Positions 22,441-33,188 of a stretch of DNA of 64,000 nucleotides are shown piece by piece (position 1 is the first letter of the stretch; each line of letters begins with the position of its first letter). Made by a program: the position numbers and the translations under genes. The notes beneath the pieces are model-generated. The model made no database searches. It saw only the letters and a program-made list of their open reading frames with translations, and was not told the DNA's origin. Source of the DNA: Astragalus membranaceus (Eukaryota > Streptophyta > Magnoliopsida > Fabales > Fabaceae); contig CM076849.1 of the NCBI GenBank assembly GCA_039519185.1, positions 81,205,289 through 81,269,288 of the forward strand. Direction: 5' to 3'.

Positions 22441-25400
22441 GGGGAAAGTGTTTGCGCTGGCAGGATCCGAGGATGCTAACGAGATTAGAGGTACTTGCCT
22501 TATTTATGGTATTCCTGTGATTGCTATAGTAGATACCGGTGCTACTCATTCTTTCATTGCTTCGTTATGTGCTGAAAAATTGGGTCTTGATTTGTCTTCT
22601 ATGATGACGGAGATGGTTATTGATACTCCAGCTAAGGGGTCGGTAACTACCTCCCTAGTGTGTGCTAAGTGTCCTCTGTCAGTCTTCGGCAGAGATTTTC
22701 TTGTGGACCTTATTTGTTTGCCTTTGGAGGGATTGGACGTTATCCTTGGTATGGACTGGTTAGTTGATAACCATGTGCATATCAATTGCTTCGAGAGATC
22801 TGTGAGTTTCTTTGGCCCTGAGGAAGAAGAATCTGCCTTGCTGCCTGCTGGTCAATTGCGTAGGTTAATGAAGGAAGAAGTTCATCTATTTGCCTTGATG
22901 GCGTCTCTGTCTGTTGAAAGTCAAGATATCATTGAGGGGTTGAAGGTAGTGTGCGAGTTTCCGGAAGTGTTCCCCGATGAGATTCCGAGTGTTCCGCCAG
23001 AGAGGGAGATTGAATTTGCTATTGATCTTGTGCCGGGTACGAGGCCTGTGTCTATGGCACCGTACCGGATGTCGGCGTCTGAATTATCTGAATCGAAGGG
23101 ACAGCTAGAAGAGTTACTTGAGAAGAAGTTCATAAGGCCTAGTGTGTCGCCTTGGGGAGCATCTGTGTTGTTAGTGAAGAAGAAGGATGGAAGCATGAGG
23201 CTTTGCGTGGACTATAGACAGTTGAACAAAGTGACAATCAAAAACAAGTATCCGCTTCCGAGAATTGATGACTTGATGGACCAGTTGGTGGTGCTAAGGT
23301 GTTTAGCAAGATCGACTTGAGGTCGGGTTATCACCAAATCAAGGTGAAGGATGATGACGTTCAAAAGACGGCTTTCAGAACTAGATATGGGCACTATGAA
23401 TATTCTGTAATGCCGTTTGGTGTTACCAACGCACCCGGGGTGTTTATGGAGTACATGAACCGTACCTTCCATAGTTACTTGGATCGTTTTGTAGTAGTAT
23501 TTATTGATGATATTTTAGTGTATTCCAAGACGGAAGAAGAGCACGCAGAGCACTTGAGGTTAGTGCTAGAAGTATTGAAGGAAAAGAAGCTTTATGCAAA
23601 ATTGTCAAAGTGCGAGTTCTGGTTGCATAAGGTGAGTTTTCTTGGCCATGTGATTTCTGGTGACGGTATAGCTGTAGACCCAGCCAAGGTTGATGCTGTG
23701 TTACAGTGGGAGAGCCCAAAGTCAGTGACTGAGATAAGAAGTTTCTTGGGTTTGGCTGGTTACTACAGGAGGTTTATAGAGGGTTTCTCTAAGCTAGCCC
23801 TTCCGTTGACTCAATTGACGTGTAAGGGGAAAGCTTTTGTGTGGGATGTCTGGTGTGAAGAGAGCTTCAATGAGTTGAAGAAGAGGTTGACCACATCTCC
23901 TATTTTGGTATTGCCTGTTCCAGAGCACCCGTTTGTAGTGTATTGCGATGCTTCCAAGATGGGTTTAGGAGGTGTGCTGATGCAAGATGGTAAGGTAGTA
24001 GCCTATGCGTCTAGGCAGTTGAGAATTCATGAGAAGAACTACCCTACTCATGATTTGGAGCTTGCGGCAATTGTCTTTGCTTTGAAGATTTGGAGACACT
24101 ATTTGTATGGTGCTAAGTTTGAGGTGTTCAGTGACCATAAGGGGTTGCAGTATTTATTTGATCAGAAAGAGCTGAATATGAGACAAAGGAGGTGGCTGGA
24201 ATTATTGAAGGACTATGACTTTAGTTTGAACTACCATCCGGGGAAGGCTAATGTTGTAGCCGACGCTTTGAGTAGGAAGTCCCTTCATGTGTCTGCAATG
24301 ATGGTGAAAGAACTCGAATTGATTGAGCAGTTTCGGGATTTGAGTTTGGTCTGTGAAGTGACGCCTAAGAGTGTAAGACTGGGAATGTTGAAGATTCACA
24401 ATGAATTTTTGGACGTTATTAGAGAGGCTCAGAAACAAGATATTAAGTTAGTTGAAGCAGCAGTTGGGATTGATCATTCCGAGAGTAAGGATTATGAGAT
24501 AGATGCACAAGATGTGTTGAGACACCGTGGAAGAATTTGTATTCCTGATGACGAAGAAATTAAGAAGGCAATCCTTGAAGAGGGTCATCGGAGTAAGTTG
24601 AGTATCCACCCAGGAGCCACAAAGATGTACCAGGATTTGAAGAAACTGTTTTGGTGGCCTGGCATGAAGCGAGATGTAGTCCAATTCGTGTATGCTTGTT
24701 TGACATGTCAGAAATCTAAGGTAGAGCATCAGAAGCCGGCAGGGTTGATGCAGCCATTGGATGTTCCGGAATGGAAGTGGGATAGTATCTCCATGGATTT
24801 TGTAACTGGGTTGCCGAATACAGTTAGAGGATTCGATGCTATATGGGTGATTGTGGACAGGTTGACAAAATCTGCTCACTTTTTGCCGATTAATATGACT
24901 TATCCGGTTCCGAGGTTGGCAGATATTTATGTTAAGACTATTGTGAAGCTGCATGGTGTTCCTTTGAGTATTGTGTCCGATCGGGATCCTAGATTTACTT
25001 CTGAATTTTGGAAAAGCTTGCAAGAGGCCTTAGGTTCTAAATTGAGATTGAGTTCCGCTTATCATCCCCAGACAGATGGGCAGACGGAGAGAACTATCCA
25101 GTCACTAGAGGATTTGTTGAGGGCATGCGTTCTTGAACAAGGAGGTTCATGGGATTCCCATTTGCCATTGATTGAATTCACCTATAATAATAGTTTTCAT
25201 GCGAGTATTGGGATGGCACCGTTCGAGGCATTGTATGGTAGGAGGTGCAGGACACCCTTGTGTTGGTATGAATCAGGGGAGAGTGTGGTGTTAGGCCCTG
25301 AGATTGTGCGGGAAACCACAGAGAAGGTGAAGATGATCCGAGAGAAGATGAAAGCCTCGCAGAGTAGGCAGAAGAGCTATCATGATAAGAGGAGAAAGGA

Positions 25401-25860
25401 TCTAGAGTTTCAAGCTGGTGACCATGTATTCTTGAGAGTCACTCCGGTGACAGGTGTGGGTCGTGCCTTGAAATCTAAGAAGCTAACCCCTCGTTTTATT
25501 GGCCCATACCAGATTTTGGAAAGAGTTGGGAAAGTTGCCTATCGGGTGGCCTTGCCACCTAATCTGTCTAATCTGCATGACGTGTTCCATGTATCTCAGT
25601 TGCGGAAGTATGTACCTGATCCGTCGCACATAATTCAGATGGATAATGTGGAGGTGAGGGAGAACCTCACCGTGGAGACTATGGCAGTTAGAATTGAAGA
25701 CCGGGAGGTAAAGGTGTTAAGAGGCAAAGAGATCAATTTAGTGAAAGTGGTTTGGTTGGGAGCCGTGGGCGAGAGCATGACGTGGGAATTGGAAAGTAAG
25801 ATGAAAGAAGCCTATCCAGAGTTATTTGATTCAGGTAATTTCGAGGACGAAATTCTCTAA
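22441..25860 (+). pseudogene. pol of the chromovirus, one internal frameshift
   Basis: Protease (VDTGATHSFIA, about 22530), reverse transcriptase (VLLVKKKDGSMRLCVDYRQL, about 23165; FIDDILVYS, about 23505), RNase H (YCDASKMGLGG, about 23943), integrase zinc finger (H..H..CLTCQ, about 24590-24715), DDE core (MDFVTG, SDRDPRF, QTDGQTERT) and a chromodomain-like end (about 25680-25850). The first part is open in frame 22448-23320 and the rest in 23299-25860. The break near 23288-23298 looks like loss of one G from a G run. The reading frame ends 12 bases before the 3' LTR, a usual spacing in this lineage. Confidence 0.9.
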
Positions 25861-27795
25861 GTGGGGGAGAGTTGTAACGCCCTAAAATAATTTAATTAAT
25901 TAATTAATTAAGTTATTTAAGGGATTACAATATTATTTGAGTTGAATAATTAAATTAGAATTGTTTTATTTCAGGAGGTGAAATGAATTAATAAAGGTGG
26001 TGTAAATAGGGCCCAATTCCATTGTTGACCCAAGCCCATTCCATAAAGTCCCAAAAAACCTAAAATTAGTTCTCATTATCACAAGAAAGAAAGAAACAGC
26101 GAAACTGAGAGAGTGAGAGGGAGTAGAGGCTCGCGACTTCCAGCAAGGAGGAAAAGAAGGAATTGGTTCATCTTGGCTTTGGGTAAGTTTCTTTGATCCT
26201 TTCCCTTCCATTTTTCTTCCTCTTTCAAGTGGTAGTTTCAATCCCTCATTTTCCTATGGTTGTTGTTGTCTTCTTCATGGCTTTAGGAAGCCACGGTTTG
26301 CGCAAAGAGGAGGAGGAGGAGGAGCTGCTGCGTTTCTTCTTGTGGCTTGTGCGTGGCTTAGTTCTTCGATTTATCAAGGTTAGGGGGCTCTACTTTATAC
26401 CTATAATAATGTTAAGATAGGCGATATATGTAGGTTAGGGTGTAGGAGTTGGATTGTTGAATACTATGCTAATATGTTATTGTTGAATTAAATTAGTTTG
26501 AAGGGTAGATATAATTGATACTGTGTTGGTTGTTTTGGTTGAATTGTTGAATATCATGGTTATTGAAATTAAGTTGAGTTGATACTGTGTTGGATATAAT
26601 TATTGTTGAATATTATTGTCGAATATAATCGATACTGTGTTGGATATAATTATATGTAGGTTATGCTAATATATTGTGGTTGAATTAAGTTAGTTTGAAG
26701 GGTGGAAAATTGTTACTGTTTTGTGGTGTTAGTTGATGGGCATAATTGTTGAATGTTGTGTTAGTATATATGTTGATGAAAGGAATTAATTTGAAATTGT
26801 GGAGATTAGGCTACTGTTGGTGGTGTTGCGCAGGGGCGCCAAATTGGGCAGCCCCGTGCGTGTGTGTTGCGTGTACTGCGTAGGTGTGTGTAGTTGCGGG
26901 GAAGTGCAATTGTAAAATTAGATTACTAGCCTAAAGATACAAAGCGGTGTGTGCGGAGTTGTAATTATTGGAGATGTGAAAGCGGTGAGGGACTCCGGTC
27001 CAAAGCGGTGTGATAGCCTTAAGACCTATATGTTGATTATATTAAGTTGAGAAATAAAAATCGGTGTGTTTAATAATTATTATGGCTTATGTGTGGTGTT
27101 GTGGTGCATAGTCATAGTGTCACATGACTCATGTTGCATAAAGCGGTGTGTAGGCTTCGGCCAAAGCGGTGAGTGCCCTCCAGGCTAATAGCGGTGATGA
27201 TGGATCCACATGCATGTTGCATTACATGCATTAGTCAAGCATTTGATGAGTTTATGGATGAATTATGAATATGATGATTGTTGTTGATAATGTAGTGAGT
27301 TGTTATGAATTAGTGTTGCTTGCTGCCTGCCTTAATATAATGCTTATCTTAATTATTATTATTTGTGTAAAGAGACTCACCCTACTGCCTTTGTTGCTTC
27401 TTATGTCGGCAACTTGTAGGTAATCGAGAGTGAGGGCATCCTTATGCCTCTTTTCTAGTAGTGTGTCAGCTCTGATATGTAGCACCAGGGGGAGGGCGTA
27501 GTAGTACTGTTATTGTCATTTTGATGTATTGGATTGTTATAATGATGTATTGATACCATTCTGCTGTGTTGAGGATATTTTATTTATGTGCTGTAAACTA
27601 AAACAGGTGTTGTGGGCCCGTCCCTAAACTATCGTGCTATATATCGTGCTATTGACTGTGGACTTCCCGTCATTGATTATAAACTAGATGACTTCTATAA
27701 GCGTTGAAATGTGACACCTTTTTCAATGATTTATATTCTTTTAAAACTCTGATTTTATATACTGATTAATAGTTAATTTAGAAGGGGGTGTTACA
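25861..27795 (+). repeat. Polypurine tract and 3' LTR of the chromovirus
   Basis: AAGTGGGGGAGAGT ends at 25872, directly followed by the LTR 25873-27795. It is 23 bases shorter than the 5' LTR, because one GCGGTG...GGCCAAA unit is missing near 27160. Confidence 0.92.
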
Positions 27796-28299
27796 ATACT
27801 AAGTTTTGGAGTACCTTTGAAACTACTTGTTTTTAAGTAATATTTTTCTTCTTCTGCATGGAACAGTTGGCTGAATCTGTTTTGAATAAGGTTGTAGAGG
27901 AGTTTGAGCATTGAATTGCAAGCCAAGGTCAACAGGTATGGCAATTTGTTTTCAGCTTCTCATAATGTCATTAGTCCCACTTCCTAGGGAATACTTGTTC
28001 ATACTAAACTGGTTTTCATGACAAACTGTTCTTTATTTCCTAACCTTTATCACATAACCTACAGACAAAAATAACTTCAAGAGATTCTATTTTCGAAAGA
28101 AATGGATCTGTATCAAAGTTGGTTTTGGCAGATAAAAAGGTAAGATAAACATGCCTTCAGAGGTGTTTTATATATTCTGATTGTTGATGGCATTCCCTAA
28201 TAAATCACCATTTAACCTTCCATTTTATTTGAGCATCTATCTTTTTGTTTCCTTTTTGTTTTTTTTTTTTGTGACAGTTTGTGTTTTGATAATAAGCAG

Positions 28300-28475
28300 A
28301 CAGTGGATGAAGCTGTTCGGATTGTTGCAGCAAAAGCTATTATTGAGGCTGGAATTGGCTGTGATAGGGCATGTAGGGCTTAGCATGTAGGGCTTACTCC
28401 ACAAGCCGTTAGTGTTTTAGGGGGATTTAGACCTCAAGGAAGAAATGTTGCTATTGCTGTGAAGGTCTATCTATG
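28300..28475 (+). pseudogene. Unassigned exon-like piece in the CACTA element
   Basis: After an AG border the frame reads TVDEAVRIVAAKAIIEAGIG and continues to a stop at 28381. A second open piece (LTPQAVSVLGGFRPQGRN) follows in another frame. GCATGTAGGGCTTA is tandemly doubled at the break. It looks protein-coding in origin, but I do not recognise the family with any confidence. Confidence 0.4.
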
Positions 28476-28799
28476 ATGAACAATAATGGAAATGGTACTA
28501 TTACTAGTGTTAGCTTTTAGTTCTAATTGACTGTTCTTAGCTTTAATTTGTGTAATGATGTTGTGCTTTTTGGTCAAGAAGTGGATAATTTGATATTTGT
28601 TCAAGTTAAGATTATAATGTTGAATTTTGATGTAGTCTGTGTATGAATAATTTGTTCAATTTAAGATTATAATGTTGAAAATTTAGTAGTAATGAATTTA
28701 TTGTTTCGACATGTCTACTGAAAATTTATCTATTTGATATTTTAGGTGGAAGATTAATTTAATTTTGGAAAAGAGAGAAAAGGAAACAATATAAAAAAA

Positions 28800-29150
28800 A
28801 TTAAAGCAATATTTAGAGACGGAATTGTAGATGTGTCTCTGTAAAATCTTAAGATTTGTGACAGAATATTAATGTCGTCTCTGTTAGAGACGGATAAATT
28901 TCGTCTCTACAGAGACGGATTTTTAGTACCCACGAATTATATTGTTCAATATTGGCGACCAACTATTTACCGTTAGTGACGGAAATATTCCATCTCTGAT
29001 TAGAGACGGACTTCAAAAATCCGTCTCTAAGGCTTTTGCGACCGCGAATTTCGCCACGGACCATGTTCCGTCTCTAAGACTGTCAGAGACGTAATATCCC
29101 ACTTTTAGAGACAGAATTCGTCCGTCTCTATCTGGTTTTTTTTAGTAGTG
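28800..29150 (+). repeat. CACTA 3' subterminal repeats and terminus
   Basis: At least eight AGAGACGGA / CCGTCTCT motifs in both orientations precede the terminal AGTAGTG. In this superfamily such repeats bind the transposase. The same block is duplicated at 8972-9288. Confidence 0.85.
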
Positions 29151-30134
29151 CAAGTTTGTATGGACCGAGGAGTGCAAAAAGGCTTTTAATGAGCTAAAAG
29201 AATTTTTAGCATCACTACCAATACTCACTCGGCCAACAGACGGGGCTCCCCTCCTACTCTATCTAACCACCAACGTTCAACCTATCATTGTTGTGCTAAT
29301 AGAAGAATGGGACAATGAGCAATTCCCGATCTACTTTAGAAGCAAAGTCCTCCATGGGGCAAAAATCAGATACCAGAAGGTCGAGAAGCTAGCTCTAGCT
29401 ATCGTCATAGCAGCTCGCCGACTAAGACCTTATTTTCAATCACATCTAGTGGTGGTAAAGAAAGACTACCCAATCAGGAAAATACTACAAAACCCGAGCT
29501 CTCAAGGGAAGATACTCAAGTTCTGGAGGATTTCATAGCCGAGCTAACTCCAACACCCGAGAAAGAGGTATGGATCCTATATGTGGACGGGTCCTCAAAC
29601 ACACAAGGAAGTGGACGTGGCATAATCTTGGGGAGCCCGACAGGGATGTTTGTCGAACAAACACTCAGATTCAAGATCAAAGGCAGCAACAACCAAGCAG
29701 AGTATGAAGCACTCCTCGCTGGTGTCCAGCTATCCTTGGAACCGCGGGCCCAGAATTTGCATGTCAAAACTTACTATCAACTAGTAGCCAACCAGGTTGG
29801 GGGAGACTACCAGGCACGGGACGAGGTCCTAGCCCGTTACCGACTGCTAATTCTCGATATGAAGTGCAAATTTCAAGAAGTGTTGGTGGAGCTATAGCAT
29901 ATATTCCCCGAGAGCAGAACACCAAAGACGACTTACTAGCAAAATTAGCAAGCATGAAGACCGAAGGGCGGGACACTTCCATAGTGGTGCACAGATCACT
30001 GACTCCTGGATAGAAGAAATGAAAGCTTATCTAGACAACAGAAGCTCACCAACAGATAAGCAGAAGGCCAGGAGGATCGCACTCCAAGCCCCTCACTAGA
30101 CCATAGTCGGGGGACGACTATATAGAAGAGGCTT
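29151..30134 (+). pseudogene. Tat-type pol remnant between CACTA and Athila
   Basis: Duplicate of 9289-10272, with RNase H (frame 29293-29538) and archaeal-type RNase H (MDGSSNTQGSG, frame 29583-29897). Frameshifts differ slightly from the first copy; for example the A run near 29175 is one base shorter here and keeps the frame. Athila interrupts it at 30134, and the rest continues at 41175. Confidence 0.8.
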
Positions 30135-31478
30135 TGATAAGTCATATTTTAGTAGGTTTTTAGTACTTGTTTTAAGTAGTCTATTTGATGTTTTTACTTT
30201 AATTTAGAACTATTTTACTACAATTATTTGTTAGTTGTTTTCAGGGCTTACTTTGGAGAAATTAAAGAGTTATTGAGGATTAAAGACCAAGGAGCAAAAG
30301 AGCATTGAAAAAGGAGCAAAAGCAAGTAAAAGAGAGACCAGTGATCAGAAGAACACGCACGATCCGTGCGTGGTTTAGCACGACCCGTGCGTATCTGTGC
30401 GAAAATTGGAAGCATGTTCCAGAAAGTTAAGCACGATCCGTGCGTTGTTCCGCACGACCCGTGCGCCTCATCAGTTGCCAGAATTCCTACAGTTTAATTT
30501 TAACGCACGATCCGTGCGTCTTTGGCACACGATCCGTGCGCATTCATCTGATTCTGAAAACTGTCACAAACTCTTCTTATTCCTTTGATTATGGTTGTAA
30601 TTCGTAATTAGTACCTTGTCTGCTGATTTTAGACTATAAATAGGACCTTAGATCAGCTATCAAATCATCATTGGTCATTGGAATTTGACTCCAAAGTTAA
30701 ATCTAAGCTTTTGTTATTTTAGTTTTCTGCTCTTTACATTTCTGCTCTCTTTATAATTCTGCACTTTTACTTTCCAGTACTTTTACAGTTCTTGTTACCT
30801 ACATTCAGTCATTTACAGTTTTATTTTATTTCTCGCTATTTACATTATGTCTTTCTCTCCTACTCCCTTGTCTACAATGAGCTATTGTGAGTAGACTTCT
30901 TTAGTCTTGGGATTTTGGGAAACAATCCAATGATGGGTCCCTGAATAATTCCAAGACTAAAACCTATCTTATTAAGGTTTGGATTCTAATCTAATTTCAT
31001 CATGCGTTTTGTATAATCCAAATGTCAAGTGATGGACCGAAAGGGGAAGCTTGACATTGGAACAAATGAGATTAGACAAGGTCAATCAAAGCATGAGAAT
31101 AGCGTTGATGACTTTGGGATAATAAGGTTGTACTTAATGGGTTTCGGCAATGATCAACCATGAGAATAGGCTTGATCATTGTTTCGAGACACGTTCTTGT
31201 TGTCCGAAAGGAAACTTGAATTACACCAAAAGAATACCTTGTCCTTAGAAACAAATTTAGTTAACAAGATAGGGGATAGTTAAGGGGTTATTTTTATACC
31301 TTCATTGTGATCTAACCAAGATCCCAAGACGCTTTTTATATTCTAAGTTAAAACCAATTTTTACCAAATCATTCTCTTTCAGCTAATCACCACTAGAAAC
31401 TAGGTTGGTAATCACATATAACTCTTTGTGGATCGATATTTTTACTACGCGATAGAACCGTATACTTGCGGCCTATCA
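30135..31478 (+). repeat. 5' LTR of Athila
   Basis: Contains three pairs of CGCACGATCCGTGCG-like near-palindromes (about 30354-30541), a TATAAATA promoter box at 30635-30642, and a long transcribed part after it. Confidence 0.93.
30635..30642 (+). promoter_or_regulatory. TATA box of the Athila 5' LTR
   Basis: TATAAATA in GACTATAAATAGGACC, in the middle of the LTR. The same box is at 40326-40333 in the 3' LTR. Confidence 0.6.
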
Positions 31479-31484
31479 AGTTTT

Positions 31485-31502
31485 TGGCGCCGTTGCCGGG
31501 GA
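31485..31502 (+). other. Primer binding site, aspartate tRNA
   Basis: TGGCGCCGTTGCCGGGGA lies six bases after the LTR. It is complementary to the last 18 bases of plant tRNA-Asp(GTC), the usual Athila primer. Confidence 0.88.
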
Positions 31503-31586
31503 GTTAGTGATATCAATCAACCTTTTGGTACCGGTTAGACTGAAATTTTTGCTTTTATTTTATTTTGTTATTCTCTTCTTCTTTGA

Positions 31587-33188
31587 ATGCGAAGAGTCCG
31601 AAGTCTCGGAGAAATTGTTCAACCAATTCCTGAGATTGAAAGGTTCTTACATAGAAGAAGAAGAGAATTGCGCAATAACCAAGAAATGGCTGCTAACGCA
31701 AATCGTGCTCTTAAAGAGTATGCTACGCCTTCTACGGCAGAGCCACATGCTGTTATTGTGCATCCAAATGTTGATGCAAACAATTTTGAGATTAAACCAT
31801 CACTTCTTTCTATGGTCCAGCAGAACCAATTTTCCGGTTCTGCTACTGATGACCCAAATCTTCATCTGTCTATTTTTCTCGAATACTGTGGCACTCTAAA
31901 ACTAAATGGAGTGACTCCAGAAGCCATAAGGCTGAAACTTTTTCCTTTCTCGTTAAGGGATAAAGCCAGGGCCTGGTTTCACTCATTACCTAATGAGTCT
32001 GTCACAGCTTGGGATCAACTGAGGCAAGCATTCCTTGCCAGATTCTTTCCCCCAAGCAAAACTGCTCAATTGAGGAATCAAATTACAAGATTCACTCAGA
32101 ATGATGGGGAGTCTCTTTATGATGCATGGGAGCATTTCAAAGAAATGCTAAGGCTTTGCCCCCATCATGGACTAGAGAAATGGTTGATAATCCACACTTT
32201 TTATAATGGCCTATTGTACACCACAAAAATGACTGTTGATGCAGCTGCAGGTGGTGCTTTGATGAACAAGAATATTGAAGAAGCTTATGCTCTGATTGAG
32301 GATATGGCACAGAATCACTACCAATGGACAAGTGAAAGAGCTATCACAGCTCCATCAGCACAAAAGAAAGAACCAGGTAAGTACGAAGTTTATGCCCTTG
32401 ATCATATAGCTTCTAAAGTAGACGCATTGTTTGCTAAATTTGATAAGCTAAGTGTAAATGCTGCTTCATCTTCTACTCCATCTTCGTCTTCATCTTGTGA
32501 AATCTGTGGTGTAGTTGGTCACATTGGTACAGAATGCCAACTAGGGGCGTCTACTGCTGGTTCTGAACAAGCAAATTTTGCCCAAAAGGGGGATCCATTT
32601 TCAAACACTTATAACCCCGGATGGAGGAATCATCCAAATTTTTCATATAAAAATCCTCCATCAAACCAACCAGCAGCTAGAACACCCCCTGGTTTTCAAA
32701 ACAATCAAAGGACTCCTCAAAAATCCAATTTAGAAACTTTGTTGGAAACTTTTGTGTTAACTCAAACTAAGCAAAATGAAGAGTTCAAAAACCAAAACTC
32801 ATTTTTGAATGATACTCTTATTAAGTTAACATCAAAAGTAGACTCTATCACCACTCACAACAAAATGCTGGAAACCTAAATTTCTCAAGTGGCTCAACAA
32901 GTCGCTTCATCCTCTAAATCCTCCGGAATATTTCCTGGACAGCCAGAGCCAAATCCCAAAGCCCAAATTAATGCTGTCACTTTAAGGAGTGGAAAACATT
33001 TAGAGGAACCAAAGAATAATAAAAATGAGAGTGAAAAAGAGAGTCCACAAAGTGATGAGGTAGAGGAAAAGAAAGAAAAAGAAACACCATATGTGTCACC
33101 TCCACCATACAAGCCCACCATTCCCTTCCCACAAAGGTTTGCAAAACAAAACTTGATGAGCAGTTTAAGAAATTTGTTGATCTTTTGA
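31587..33188 (+). pseudogene. gag of Athila, interrupted
   Basis: Nucleocapsid precursor. The retrotransposon gag domain covers about residues 90-200 (LFPFSLRDKARAWFHSLP). There is one zinc knuckle, CEICGVVGHIGTEC (about 32495-32536). A TAA at 32877-32879 interrupts the frame where the flanking residues continue in phase (32889-33188), consistent with a Gln codon turned into a stop. A frameshift then lies in the A-rich stretch near 33140-33160, after which the protease-side frame takes over. Start codon 31587 was chosen as the first ATG of the open frame, 85 bases after the primer site. Confidence 0.82.

Larger units (their letters stand above)
19454..27795 (+). mobile_element. Chromovirus (Ty3/gypsy, Tekay/Del-like) nested in the CACTA element
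   Basis: LTRs of 1946 and 1923 bases start TGTAACGCCC and end GTTACA. The target duplication ATACT is at 19449-19453 and 27796-27800. The primer binding site matches initiator-methionine tRNA. A single gag-pol is followed by a chromodomain-like C-terminus. The LTRs differ by about seven substitutions that I could count and one 23-base repeat unit, so the insertion is recent. Two frameshifts in gag-pol make this copy defective as it stands. Confidence 0.92.
19292..28139 (+). pseudogene. Captured kinesin-14-like fragment, split by the chromovirus
   Basis: Three exon-like pieces have clean AG...GT borders: 19292-19363 (LVRSIMSDKNPEEIPM), 27867-27935 (LAESVLNKVVEEFEH) and 28065-28139 (TSRDSIFERNGSVSK). 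Together they resemble the segment after the calponin-homology domain in plant KIN-14 kinesins, where a PEEIP...ESLL.KVVEEFE pattern is typical. The chromovirus 19454-27795 sits in the first intron. A stop at 27912-27914 breaks the second piece. No motor domain is present. The family call is from remembered motif similarity, and the middle piece is the strongest. Confidence 0.55.
16599..29150 (+). mobile_element. CACTA (CMC/EnSpm) element carrying host gene fragments
   Basis: Starts CACTACTAGAAAAA and ends TTTTTTTAGTAGTG, so the terminal inverted repeats are about 13-14 bases. Both ends have dense AGAGACGGA / TCCGTCTCT subterminal repeats. The three-base target duplication CAA is at 16596-16598 and 29151-29153. 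The total is 12,552 bases, about 4.2 kb without the chromovirus nested at 19454-27795. No transposase is visible, so it is non-autonomous. Inside are exon-intron fragments of a UTR2-type nucleotide-sugar transporter, a MATE transporter and a kinesin-14, all on the plus strand, plus one unassigned exon-like piece. Confidence 0.88.

Noticed and set aside
30354..30541. CRISPR-like array of CGCACGATCCGTGCG repeats
   Set aside because: Short units in irregular pairs inside an LTR of a plant retrotransposon, with no spacers of uniform size and no cas genes.
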